Under the pieces are notes generated by a model. The model was not told the DNA's origin. It saw nothing but the letters and a program-made list of their open reading frames with translations, and ran no database searches. The position numbers and the translations under genes were made by a program. 19,585 nt of DNA. Source: Paradesertivirga sp965650335 (GTDB lineage Bacteria; Bacteroidota; Bacteroidia; Sphingobacteriales; Sphingobacteriaceae). Where the stretch lies: the NCBI GenBank assembly GCA_965650335.1, contig CBFGOI010000089.1, forward strand, positions 1-19,585. The letters run 5' to 3'. Shown in pieces: positions 1 through 7,219 of the stretch (position 1 is its first letter; every line of letters starts with the position of its first letter).

Positions 1-1023
1 CATCGTACAAGAAACTTCAATGGCAATGTCCTGGTTGCCAAAGAGGGGAAGATCATTTATCAGAATGCTATTGGATGGGCGGATCACCTGAGAAGGGATA
101 GCCTGAAAATAGATTATCAGTTTGAGCTGGCTTCGGTATCAAAACCATTTACAGCAACTGCGATTCTGATGCTTGTTGATCGCGGTAAGCTCAGACTTGA
201 TCAAACAGTCAAAGATTTTTATCCAAATTTTCCTTATGAGGGGATAACCATTAAAATGTTGCTTACTCATCGGTCCGGCATGATGAACTATGTATATTTT
301 ATTGATGATATTTGGCGCAAAGAACATAAAGATCAGCGAAAAGGAATAACTAATCAGGAGGTAATGAAGATTATTTGCGAGAAGAAGCCTTCGCCATACA
401 CGTCGCCTGACAGAAAATTTCATTACAACAACTCTAATTTTATGGTATTGGCTGCGATCATAGAGAAAGTATCAGGCCAAAAGTACTCTCAGTTTATGAA
501 AGAGAATATTTTCGATCCAGTTGGCATGAAACATACGGCTGTTTACTCAAAAGCCGAGTATGAAAAAATCCCGGTTAAGGTAGTGGGCCATGACAGGGGT
601 AACTGGAGGTATTCTGTTGCTCAGAATTTTCTAGACGGTCCTGTTGGCGACAAGGGAATATATAGTACCGTTCGCGACTTATATCTGTTCGACCGAACCT
701 TAAAGAAAGGTAAGCTTGTCAGTAAAGCGCTCCTTGATTCAGCTTATACCGGCCATAATGAGATGGTAAGGGGTCATTTTAACTATGGCTATGGATGGCG
801 GATTTTTAACGGAGACAATCATCATGTAGTTTATCATACAGGCTGGTGGCATGGTTTTAGGCATATCTATTTACGCGATTTAACTGCGGATGTAACCATT
901 GTTCTTTTAAGCAACCTCAGTAACGGAAGTCTTTTGCAACTGGATGAACTTTTTAAATTAACGGGTATGCCTGTGGTTAGAAAATCTGCGTATACAGGAA
1001 CTGGAGACACTGCAGATGATTGA
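1..1023 (+). CDS. Serine hydrolase, beta-lactamase/DD-peptidase fold (5' end outside window)
   Basis: The frame is open from base 1, so the start and probably a signal peptide and about 30-50 residues lie to the left; 340 residues are visible. The three active-site motifs of the class C beta-lactamase/penicillin-binding superfamily are present and in order: SxxK (SVSK, visible residues 45-48, bases 133-144), YxN (YNN, residues 142-144) and HTG (residues 279-281), the third in the form common among esterase and peptidase members in place of KTG. Between them are the typical LLTHRSG segment after the nucleophile and a GPVGDKGIYST segment. Such proteins act in the periplasm or on the cell surface as peptidases, esterases or D-amino-acid hydrolases; the substrate cannot be told from sequence. 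A hairpin terminator follows, so it probably ends its own transcript. The family is secure, the function is not. Confidence 0.9.
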   Translation, partial: HRTRNFNGNVLVAKEGKIIYQNAIGWADHLRRDSLKIDYQFELASVSKPFTATAILMLVDRGKLRLDQTVKDFYPNFPYEGITIKMLLTHRSGMMNYVYFIDDIWRKEHKDQRKGITNQEVMKIICEKKPSPYTSPDRKFHYNNSNFMVLAAIIEKVSGQKYSQFMKENIFDPVGMKHTAVYSKAEYEKIPVKVVGHDRGNWRYSVAQNFLDGPVGDKGIYSTVRDLYLFDRTLKKGKLVSKALLDSAYTGHNEMVRGHFNYGYGWRIFNGDNHHVVYHTGWWHGFRHIYLRDLTADVTIVLLSNLSNGSLLQLDELFKLTGMPVVRKSAYTGTGDTADD

Positions 1024-1054
1024 GTCGTCTAATTGTGCAATAAGATTCACGTAT

Positions 1055-1080
1055 TGTTGATTTTAATCAACAGTATTTTT
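1055..1080 (+). terminator. Intrinsic terminator after the serine hydrolase gene
   Basis: An 8-bp perfect inverted repeat, TGTTGATT / AATCAACA (1055-1062 and 1065-1072), is followed by GTATTTTT. It lies 32 bases after the hydrolase stop codon. The stem is AT-rich, so strength is uncertain. Confidence 0.6.
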
Positions 1081-1087
1081 AGATTTG
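1057..1087 (+). promoter_or_regulatory. Candidate Bacteroidota promoter for the response regulator
   Basis: TAGATTTG at 1080-1087 matches the Bacteroidota -7 element TAnnTTTG exactly, with a TTG at 1057-1059, 20 bases upstream, in the expected -33 place. It overlaps the preceding hairpin and would give a leader of about 140 bases before the response regulator at 1232, so it may be chance in AT-rich DNA. I see nothing else clear between 1088 and 1231. Confidence 0.3.
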
Positions 1088-1231
1088 TGCTAAGTTTATA
1101 AAAACTTTATTTTAAGTTAAAAATTAATCTCGACTTTTGTAACAAAAAATGTATTTTGTTTGTCTGATATAATACGTGGTATATCTTGTTAGTTAAGTAT
1201 ATGAATTAGGCCTAGTAGCTGATAAAAAAGA

Positions 1232-1612
1232 ATGAGTAAAGTTTTTATTATTGATGATGATCCTATTCACCAGCGTATAGCTCAGATTATGATCGCGAAA
1301 CATCAATTATACGATGAGTTTGTAAGTTACACGGAAGCAGGTAAGGCGCTAGCTGATTTAGAAAGTAACTATGGCACCCTGGATTTTTTGCCAGATGTAA
1401 TTTTACTCGATTTGAATATGCCTGTAATGGATGGTTGGGATTTTTTAGAAAAGTTTGAAAAAAACAGGTCTAATTATATAAAAGAGATAAAAGTTTTTAT
1501 AGTAAGTTCTTCTGTAGATGAAAAAGATATCTCCAGATCTCAAACTTACTCTTCTGTAAAAGGCTTTATTTCAAAACCTTTGAATCCCGAAATTATAAAG
1601 AAAACTCTTTAA
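1232..1612 (+). CDS. Single-domain response regulator (CheY-like receiver)
   Basis: The 126-residue protein is one receiver domain with no output domain. The acidic pocket is D8-D9-D10 (FIIDDDP), the phospho-acceptor is D60 in LLDLNMPVMDGW, the switch hydroxyl is at S92-S93, and the conserved lysine is K115 in the ISKPL motif. All residues needed for phosphorylation are therefore present. Stand-alone receivers of this kind are numerous in Bacteroidota and pass phosphate between hybrid kinases or act through protein contacts. No histidine kinase is in the window, so its partner is encoded elsewhere. It ends 51 bases before the YbaB gene and could share its transcript, but there is no sign of a functional link. 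Confidence 0.92.
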   Translation: MSKVFIIDDDPIHQRIAQIMIAKHQLYDEFVSYTEAGKALADLESNYGTLDFLPDVILLDLNMPVMDGWDFLEKFEKNRSNYIKEIKVFIVSSSVDEKDISRSQTYSSVKGFISKPLNPEIIKKTL

Positions 1613-1663
1613 ACTTTTTCATCCAAGCCATGTTTCTATCGTGGTAAGATAATCCCATAAGCT

Positions 1664-1969
1664 ATGTTTGATAAGTTATTACAAGTTCAGCAAAAAGCCG
1701 AAGAAATAAAAAAGCGGTTGGAGAATGTAATTGTAACCGGAGAATCCGAAGGCGGAAAAATCAGGGTTAGCGCTAACGGAAACAAAATAATTACGTCTAT
1801 CGAAATTGACGAAACACTTATTTCATCTGCAGATAAAGAAGAGCTGGAAGAGTTGCTTGTTGTTGCAACAAATAAAGCGCTTGAGCAGGCGGAGAATGTC
1901 CATCAGTCAGAAATGCAGGTGATGAGTCAGGATATGTTAGGTGGTTTAGGTAATTTGTTCAATAAATAG
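1664..1969 (+). CDS. YbaB/EbfC family nucleoid-associated DNA-binding protein
   Basis: The 101-residue product has the YbaB/EbfC layout: an N-terminal helix (MFDKLLQVQQKAEEIKKRL), a central beta sheet region (VIVTGESEGGKIRVSANGNK) and a C-terminal helix ending in the glycine-rich tail DMLGGLGNLF. Members form dimers that bind DNA and are thought to help organise the nucleoid. In many bacteria the gene lies beside dnaX and recR; here it does not, and stands between a response regulator and pdhA. The size is normal for the family and the ATG is the only sensible start. A weak hairpin lies about 75 bases downstream. Confidence 0.92.
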   Translation: MFDKLLQVQQKAEEIKKRLENVIVTGESEGGKIRVSANGNKIITSIEIDETLISSADKEELEELLVVATNKALEQAENVHQSEMQVMSQDMLGGLGNLFNK

Positions 1970-2045
1970 CATAGCTAAAGATTAATTATACATGGATAAA
2001 AGGGAAAACATCCTGTTAATTATCTGTCCATTGAAAATATTCGTT

Positions 2046-2075
2046 TAAATAGCTTCCAAAGGGCTATTTATTTCT
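2046..2075 (+). terminator. Possible terminator between the YbaB gene and pdhA
   Basis: A perfect 8-bp inverted repeat, TAAATAGC / GCTATTTA (2046-2053 and 2063-2070), has a 9-base loop and is followed by TTTCTTCC. The stem is AT-rich and the T-run is interrupted, so this is a weak candidate. Its position in the 224-base gap between two unrelated genes supports it. Confidence 0.4.
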
Positions 2076-2160
2076 TCCGCTTTCAATTAAAACATTTCTT
2101 AATCATTGATTTGCTAAAAAACAAAAGCAATTGATGTTCTTTTTTATTAGTATTTATGGT

Positions 2161-2168
2161 TAGATTTG
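2161..2168 (+). promoter_or_regulatory. Candidate -7 element of the pdhA-pdhC promoter
   Basis: TAGATTTG matches the Bacteroidota TAnnTTTG element exactly and sits 25 bases before the pdhA ATG, giving a leader of about 20 bases. The nearest upstream TTG (2131-2133) is 27 bases away, longer than the usual spacing, so the -33 element is poor. Confidence 0.45.
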
Positions 2169-2193
2169 CCATCCAAAAAGCACATTATCACGA

Positions 2194-3189
2194 ATGAGTT
2201 CAGTAGAAATTACTAAAGATACTTATCTGCATTGGTATGAGTCCATGCTGCTGATGCGTAAGTTTGAAGAGAAAGCAGGTCAGCTTTACGGGCAGCAAAA
2301 AATCAGGGGATTTTGTCATTTATATATTGGTCAGGAAGCAGTTCTTGCAGGTGCAATGTCTGTTTTGGGCCCGGATGATTCAATGATCACCACTTACCGC
2401 GACCATGCCCATGCGTTAGCAAGAGGCATGTCAGCCAATGAAATAATGGCGGAGTTATACGGTAAAGCCACGGGCTGTTCAAAGGGAAAAGGTGGTTCTA
2501 TGCACATGTTCAGCAAAGAGAAAAAGTTCTTTGGAGGACATGGTATTGTAGGCGCACAAATTCCTTTAGGTGCGGGTATTGCATTTGCTGAGCAGTATTT
2601 GGGAACTAAAAATGTGAATGTTTGTTACATGGGCGATGGCGCGGTGCGTCAGGGCGCTTTGAACGAAACATTTAATATGGCCATGCTTTGGAAGTTGCCA
2701 GTAGTATTCATATGCGAAAACAACGGCTACGCTATGGGAACTTCTGTTGCCAGAACAACCAATATGGTTGATATATATAAAATAGGTCTTGGTTTTGACA
2801 TGCCTTGTGCCCCTGTAGATGGAATGGATCCCGTTGCAGTGCATAACGCAATGGATGAGGCTGTTCAACGTGCACGTAACGGTGAAGGTCCGACTTTTCT
2901 AGAAATGCGTACGTATCGTTATAAAGGACATTCAATGTCTGATCCTGCTAAATATCGCACGAAAGAAGAATTAGAAGGTTATAAAGCTAAGGATCCGATC
3001 ATTACCGTAAAGAAAGCACTTGTTGATAATAAGTGGGCTGATGATGCATGGTTTGATCAAATTGATGCAAAAATAAAGGCGATAGTTGAAGAGTCTGTAA
3101 AGTTTGCAGAAGAATCTCCATATCCTGAGGCTGATGAACTGTATAAAGATGTCTATGTACAGGAAGATTACCCTTTTATAACAAGCTAA
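2194..3189 (+). CDS. pdhA: Pyruvate dehydrogenase E1 component, alpha subunit
   Basis: The 331-residue protein is the thiamine-diphosphate-binding alpha subunit of the heterotetrameric pyruvate dehydrogenase E1, which decarboxylates pyruvate and passes the acetyl unit to the lipoyl groups of E2 in the cytoplasm. The N-terminal part has the family segments RGFCHLYIGQEA and TTYRDHAHALARG. The cofactor motif begins GDG at residues 147-149 and closes with N176-N177. The C-terminal part has the RYKGHSMSDPAKYR loop, typical of pyruvate rather than branched-chain enzymes. The glycine-rich KGGSMHMF segment is also present. The E2 gene follows after 35 bases and both share the terminator at 4906. The E1 beta gene is not adjacent. 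Confidence 0.95.
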   Translation: MSSVEITKDTYLHWYESMLLMRKFEEKAGQLYGQQKIRGFCHLYIGQEAVLAGAMSVLGPDDSMITTYRDHAHALARGMSANEIMAELYGKATGCSKGKGGSMHMFSKEKKFFGGHGIVGAQIPLGAGIAFAEQYLGTKNVNVCYMGDGAVRQGALNETFNMAMLWKLPVVFICENNGYAMGTSVARTTNMVDIYKIGLGFDMPCAPVDGMDPVAVHNAMDEAVQRARNGEGPTFLEMRTYRYKGHSMSDPAKYRTKEELEGYKAKDPIITVKKALVDNKWADDAWFDQIDAKIKAIVEESVKFAEESPYPEADELYKDVYVQEDYPFITS

Positions 3190-3224
3190 TTAATCGTTCG
3201 ATAACAATAATCTGAAAATAAATA

Positions 3225-4883
3225 ATGGCTGAAGTTGTTCGAATGCCTAAAATGAGCGATACCATGACCGAAGGGGTCATCGCAAAATGGCACAAAAAAG
3301 TTGGCGATAAGGTAAATACCGGCGATTTAATTGCTGAAGTAGAGACTGATAAGGCCACTATGGACTTTGAATCTTTCCAGGAAGGGACTTTATTATATAT
3401 AGGCGCCGAGGAAGGCGCTGCTGCTCCTGTGGATTCTGTAATTGCAGTATTAGGGGCTGAGGGCGAAGATTATAAATCCGCTCTCGAAGGGGAAGGTGCT
3501 CCTGCTTCCGCATCTGCAAACAATGAAAAACAAGCAGAAGGAACAGCTCAAAAAGAAGATGAAAGTAAATCTGAAGAAGGTTCTTCGATAGACCCTGAGT
3601 CTGTTGGCGCAACCGTTATTCGGATGCCTCTGTTGAGTGATACCATGACTGAAGGTGTTATCGCAGAATGGCACAAAAAAGTTGGTGATACAGTAAAAAG
3701 TGATGATACGCTTGCTGATGTAGAAACCGACAAGGCAACGATGGAAGTTACCGCTTATGCTGAAGGTACTTTACTATATATTGGTGTAGAAAAAGGACAG
3801 GCTGCTAAAGTGAACGATATTATCGCCATTGTTGGTAAAGAAGGTACAGACGTACAAGCTTTATTGAAAGGCGGATCGAAATCCTCAACACCAGTTGCCG
3901 AGAAAAAAACTGAGCAAGGTACTGCTTCGGCTGAATCTGCAAAAACAGAAGCAGCAGGAAAATCATCTGATTCAGATTCAAGAATTAAAGCGTCACCTCT
4001 TGCTAAAAAGATTGCTCAGGATAAAGGAATTGATCTTTCTCAAGTTAAAGGAAGCGCAGAAGGCGGTCGTATTATAAAAAAGGATGTTGAAGGATTTACT
4101 CCTTCGGCAAAACCAGCGGTGCAAGCTGCAGCTCCTCAGGCCGAAGCCGCTCCTGCCGGGAAAGCTGATAAAACGATCACTATTCCTCAATTTATTGGTG
4201 AAGAGAAATATACAGAAAGACCTGTTACACAAATGCGTAAGGCAATCGCCCGCTCTCTGTCTGACAGTTTATTTACTGCTCCGCACATCTTTGTAACTAT
4301 GAGTATTGACATGGACAGCGCTATCGCGGCCCGTGCCAAAATGAATGAGTATGCTCAGGTGAAGATTTCTTTCAACGATTTAGTTGTTAAGGCCACAGCT
4401 ATTGCATTGAAGCAGCATCCTGCTATCAATTCTTCTTGGTTAGGCGATAAGATCCGTACAAATGAACATGTAAATATTGGCGTTGCTGTTGCCGTTGATG
4501 AGGGTTTAGTTGTACCGGTTATTCGCTTCGCTGATGGAAAGTCGTTAAGCCATATTTCTCTCGAAGTAAAGGATTTTGCTCAGAAAGCTAAGGCGAAGAA
4601 ACTTCTTCCTACAGATATGCAGGGTTCAACATTCACCATTTCAAACTTAGGTATGTTTGGTGTGGATGAATTTACCGCAATAATTAACCCACCCAATGCG
4701 GCGATTTTAGCTGTAAGTGGAATTCAGCAAGTTCCGGTGGTGAAAAATGGAGCAATAGTTCCTGGAAACATTATGAAGGTTACTTTAAGCGGCGACCATC
4801 GCGTAGTTGACGGAGCTGTTGTCGCAGCATTTTTGCAAACCTTAAAATTATTGCTTGAAGAGCCGGTGAGGTTACTGGTTTAG
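3225..4883 (+). CDS. pdhC: Pyruvate dehydrogenase E2, dihydrolipoamide acetyltransferase with two lipoyl domains
   Basis: The 552-residue protein moves acetyl groups from E1 to CoA and forms the core of the pyruvate dehydrogenase complex. Its domains in order are lipoyl domain 1 (about 1-80, lipoyl lysine K43 in ETDKA), an Ala/Glu/Ser-rich linker, lipoyl domain 2 (about 128-208, K170 in ETDKA), a second linker, a peripheral-subunit-binding domain (about 253-291, KASPLAKKIAQDKGID) and the acetyltransferase domain (about 325-552) with catalytic H525 and D529 in GDHRVVDGA. The two lipoyl domains are close copies at protein and DNA level. It follows pdhA in the same direction and precedes a strong terminator. 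E1 beta and E3 (lpdA) must be elsewhere. The gene is sometimes named aceF. Confidence 0.95.
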   Translation: MAEVVRMPKMSDTMTEGVIAKWHKKVGDKVNTGDLIAEVETDKATMDFESFQEGTLLYIGAEEGAAAPVDSVIAVLGAEGEDYKSALEGEGAPASASANNEKQAEGTAQKEDESKSEEGSSIDPESVGATVIRMPLLSDTMTEGVIAEWHKKVGDTVKSDDTLADVETDKATMEVTAYAEGTLLYIGVEKGQAAKVNDIIAIVGKEGTDVQALLKGGSKSSTPVAEKKTEQGTASAESAKTEAAGKSSDSDSRIKASPLAKKIAQDKGIDLSQVKGSAEGGRIIKKDVEGFTPSAKPAVQAAAPQAEAAPAGKADKTITIPQFIGEEKYTERPVTQMRKAIARSLSDSLFTAPHIFVTMSIDMDSAIAARAKMNEYAQVKISFNDLVVKATAIALKQHPAINSSWLGDKIRTNEHVNIGVAVAVDEGLVVPVIRFADGKSLSHISLEVKDFAQKAKAKKLLPTDMQGSTFTISNLGMFGVDEFTAIINPPNAAILAVSGIQQVPVVKNGAIVPGNIMKVTLSGDHRVVDGAVVAAFLQTLKLLLEEPVRLLV

Positions 4884-4905
4884 CATTAAACTTTAATAGA
4901 TAGAG

Positions 4906-4939
4906 AAAACGGCCCTGACAATCAGGGCCGTTTTTTTTT
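4906..4939 (+). terminator. Strong intrinsic terminator after pdhC
   Basis: A perfect 13-bp stem (4906-4918 with 4922-4934) with core CGGCCCTGA / TCAGGGCCG and a CAA loop is followed by a run of nine T (4931-4939). It lies 22 bases after the pdhC stop. The flanking A and T runs make it potentially active in both directions, but no - strand gene reaches it. Confidence 0.95.
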
Positions 4940-4958
4940 AATCGTTTTTTATAAAGAT

Positions 4959-4971
4959 TGGTTAGTAACCA
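4959..4971. repeat. 13-base perfect palindrome upstream of the sugar cluster
   Basis: TGGTTAGTAACCA reads the same on both strands around a central G (4965). It lies 122 bases before the first gene of the + strand glycosyltransferase cluster and could be an operator half-site pair, though no regulator is known and chance is possible. Confidence 0.4.
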
Positions 4972-4984
4972 GATGTTTAACGCC

Positions 4985-5004
4985 GAAAACATTTGAAAAC
5001 ATTT
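4985..5004. repeat. Tandem pair of a 10-base repeat
   Basis: GAAAACATTT occurs twice without a gap (4985-4994 and 4995-5004), one helical turn apart, about 90 bases before the glycosyltransferase ATG. Such spacing would suit a regulator binding one face of the DNA. No TAnnTTTG element was found in this 210-base gap. Confidence 0.5.
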
Positions 5005-5093
5005 CAAAATAGAGGGTGTTAGAAAAAAACAATTCTAAACTAAAAAAAAAGAGCATGCCATAACGAAAATTTCACCCTAAATCACCTAACCTT

Positions 5094-6083
5094 ATGAAAT
5101 CATCTTCTACCCCACTTTTATCGGTTATAATTCCCGTTTATAACAGTGAAAGCAGTATTCAATTGCTTTTTAATGCACTTCAATCCTCTCTATCGGAATA
5201 TGATTTTGAGATAGTTCTGGTCAATGACGCGAGTAAAGACCATTCGGAAAAAATTTGTATTCAGCTTTCATGTTACCCAAATGTGAAGTTCATTTCATTA
5301 CGTAAAAACAGCGGAGAGCATAATGCTGTGCTATGTGGACTTGCTCATTGCAGCGGGGATTATGCGGCAATAATTGATGACGATTTACAAAATCCTCCCT
5401 CAGAAATTATCAAGCTATTAAATAAAGCAATTTCAAACAACTACGATGTTGTATATGCGAGGTACGAAAACAAGCAACATGGCTTTTTTCGGAATCTTGG
5501 AAGCCGATTGCATAATTACCTGGCTGGCCATCTTTTGGCAAAGCCCGATAGGCTTTACCTGTGCAGCTTCAAACTGATAAGCAAAGAGATAATTCCCTCA
5601 ATACTATCTTATAGAGGACCGTACCCTTATTTGGATGCCCTGATTTTAAAGTGTACTGATAATATAGGAACAGAACTGGTTCTACATAAATCTCGGGAAT
5701 ATGGCAAGTCGAATTATACGTTAAAAAAGCTAATAGCGCTGTATCTAAATACGATACTAAATTATTCGACAAGACCATTGCGATTTGTCACAGTTGTTGG
5801 ATTTTTCGTTTCTATGGGTGCTTGTGTGCTGGCGGGTCTGGTTATTTACGAAAGAGCGATGAACCAGAATGTACCGGTTGGATGGTCCTTTACGGCTGTA
5901 TTACTATTATTTATGTTAGGATTGACCTTCTCTGCTATTGGCCTGATTGGTGAATATATCGGGAAAATTCTAATGTCTTTAAATAACACTCCACAATACG
6001 TTATCAAAAAAATGTATTCAGGTACAGCAGTTAAGGATGGATTTATCAGTACGTATAATGATAGGGAAGCCGCACGAATATAA
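5094..6083 (+). CDS. GT2 glycosyltransferase, polyprenyl-phosphate sugar type (GtrB/ArnC/DPM-like)
   Basis: The 329-residue protein has a GT-A domain at the N terminus: LSVIIPVYNSE at about residues 9-19, LVNDASKD (nucleotide-sugar pocket), SGEHNAV, and the metal-binding acidic cluster D95-D96-D97 in IIDDDLQNPP. Two membrane helices follow at about 231-252 and 266-288, the second ending in GLIGEYIGKI, a hallmark of the enzymes that load a sugar onto undecaprenyl phosphate at the inner face of the membrane (GtrB, ArnC, YfdH type). It is the first gene of the + strand sugar cluster, and its 3' end overlaps the methyltransferase gene. The likely role is making a lipid-linked sugar donor for a GT-C enzyme. 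The sugar is not known. Confidence 0.9.
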   Translation: MKSSSTPLLSVIIPVYNSESSIQLLFNALQSSLSEYDFEIVLVNDASKDHSEKICIQLSCYPNVKFISLRKNSGEHNAVLCGLAHCSGDYAAIIDDDLQNPPSEIIKLLNKAISNNYDVVYARYENKQHGFFRNLGSRLHNYLAGHLLAKPDRLYLCSFKLISKEIIPSILSYRGPYPYLDALILKCTDNIGTELVLHKSREYGKSNYTLKKLIALYLNTILNYSTRPLRFVTVVGFFVSMGACVLAGLVIYERAMNQNVPVGWSFTAVLLLFMLGLTFSAIGLIGEYIGKILMSLNNTPQYVIKKMYSGTAVKDGFISTYNDREAARI

Positions 6084-6813
6084 TGCAATGGCCGCTTGTG
6101 AAACTTCATTATGGTGGTACAAATACTTACATAGCTCTACATTAAGCACTTTAAAGCTGCATAATATTAACGCGGACAGCAGAGTTCTGGATGCAGGTTG
6201 CGGAACCGGCGGCTTATTGAAAAAGCTGCTCGATCGTGGCTACCACCAACTTGATGGATTCGATCTTTCAAAAGATGCCTTGGACCATGCCAAAAACCTG
6301 ACGGGACTGCATTTAAAACTATGTGATATAACAACTGCCTTACAGCATTATCCCCCGAGCAGCTTCGATGCTATCATAAGTCACGATATCCTTTGTTTAC
6401 TGCCTCTGGAAAAAGATAAAGCAGCTATAGATCAGTTAATTAAATTGTTGAAACCTGGGGGAATATTGATAATGAATCTACCCGCGTTTAGCGCGTTTAG
6501 AGGAACCCATGACATAGCCGTAGGAATTACCAGGCGGTATACTAAATCAGATATTAAAGATCTTATAGAAAACATTGCAAACATAGAAACTTCGGTTTAT
6601 TGGCCTTTTCTTTTGTCGGTCCCAATTTATCTGGTCCGGCTTAGTCAGAGGTTAGGAGTCACAGATGCGAAAGCTGTTAAATCGGATGTTAAAATGCCGA
6701 ATACTGCTCTAAACTGGATGTTTTATCAGGTCAGCAAAATTGAAAGTATTTTTTTAAAGTCAAAGCCGTGGGGGAGTTCTGTATTTACGGTGATTCGAAG
6801 AGCGGCATCTTAG
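6058..6813 (+). CDS. Class I SAM-dependent methyltransferase
   Basis: From the ATG at 6058 the protein has 251 residues. Motif I is VLDAGCGTG (43-51), followed by GFDLSKDALDHAK (motif II region), a FDAIISHDIL segment and KPGGILIMNLPA (motif III region), so the Rossmann methyltransferase fold is clear. The N-terminal HEYNAMAACETSLWWYK is a feature of small methyltransferases in polysaccharide clusters and supports starting at 6058, which overlaps the GT2 gene by 26 bases; an ATG at 6037 would add seven residues (MDLSVRI) unlike the family. After motif III the protein has a basic and hydrophobic C-terminal part, with a helix near SVPIYLVRLSQ that may touch the membrane. It probably methylates a sugar or lipid-linked glycan; the acceptor is unknown. 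Confidence 0.88.
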   Translation: MIGKPHEYNAMAACETSLWWYKYLHSSTLSTLKLHNINADSRVLDAGCGTGGLLKKLLDRGYHQLDGFDLSKDALDHAKNLTGLHLKLCDITTALQHYPPSSFDAIISHDILCLLPLEKDKAAIDQLIKLLKPGGILIMNLPAFSAFRGTHDIAVGITRRYTKSDIKDLIENIANIETSVYWPFLLSVPIYLVRLSQRLGVTDAKAVKSDVKMPNTALNWMFYQVSKIESIFLKSKPWGSSVFTVIRRAAS

Positions 6814-6850
6814 TATTAAAGAAGTAAACACTCTCAACTACTTAATTAAG

Positions 6851-7219
6851 ATGGCATACACAATCAATCTACAAACATTTACCGACGAGCGAGGTAGCTT
6901 GACAGTAATCGAAAAAGTTGTGCCGTTCCCCATTAAAAGAATTTTTTACATTTATGGGGTCAATAATTCAATCCGAGGCGGGCATCGGCACCATCGTACT
7001 CTACAAGCAGCTATATGCATTCAGGGTCGCTGTATAATCTATAACGACGATGGCCACACTTGTCAGGAGTTTACCCTAGATACCCCTTGCAAATGTTTGG
7101 TAATAGAGACCAACGACTGGCATAGAATGTACAACTTTTCATCAGATGCAATCTTAATGGTTCTGGCCTCTGAATATTTTACCGCAGAAGATTATATCTA
7201 TGAACCCTATGCAAGTTGA
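6851..7219 (+). CDS. FdtA/QdtA-like cupin, TDP-4-oxo-6-deoxyglucose 3,4-ketoisomerase
   Basis: The 122-residue protein is a single WxcM-like cupin. It begins with a TFTDERGSLTVIE strand pair, then IKRIFYIYGV, the histidine motif RGGHRHH at residues 42-48, and ends in LASEYFTAEDYIYEPY, close to the conserved end of FdtA and QdtA. Those enzymes move the keto group of dTDP-4-oxo-6-deoxyglucose from C4 to C3; H45 and H47 would be the catalytic pair by position (inference). The next gene overlaps by 20 bases and encodes the aminotransferase that uses this product, so the pair should make a dTDP-3-amino-3,6-dideoxyhexose. FdtA (galacto product) and QdtA (gluco product) cannot be told apart here. 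The dTDP-glucose synthase and dehydratase genes are not in the window. Confidence 0.88.
   Translation: MAYTINLQTFTDERGSLTVIEKVVPFPIKRIFYIYGVNNSIRGGHRHHRTLQAAICIQGRCIIYNDDGHTCQEFTLDTPCKCLVIETNDWHRMYNFSSDAILMVLASEYFTAEDYIYEPYAS

Noticed and set aside
139..423. 94-codon - strand frame inside the serine hydrolase gene
   Set aside because: It lies wholly within the hydrolase frame, which carries all three catalytic motifs, and shows no family features itself.
1092..1107. AAGTTT / AAACTT inverted repeat as a second terminator
   Set aside because: Only six AT base pairs, and the hairpin at 1055-1080 is a better candidate for the same gene.
3895..4296. Lys/Leu-rich + strand frames inside pdhC
   Set aside because: They are out-of-frame readings of the Ala/Lys-rich linker and binding domain; composition explains them.
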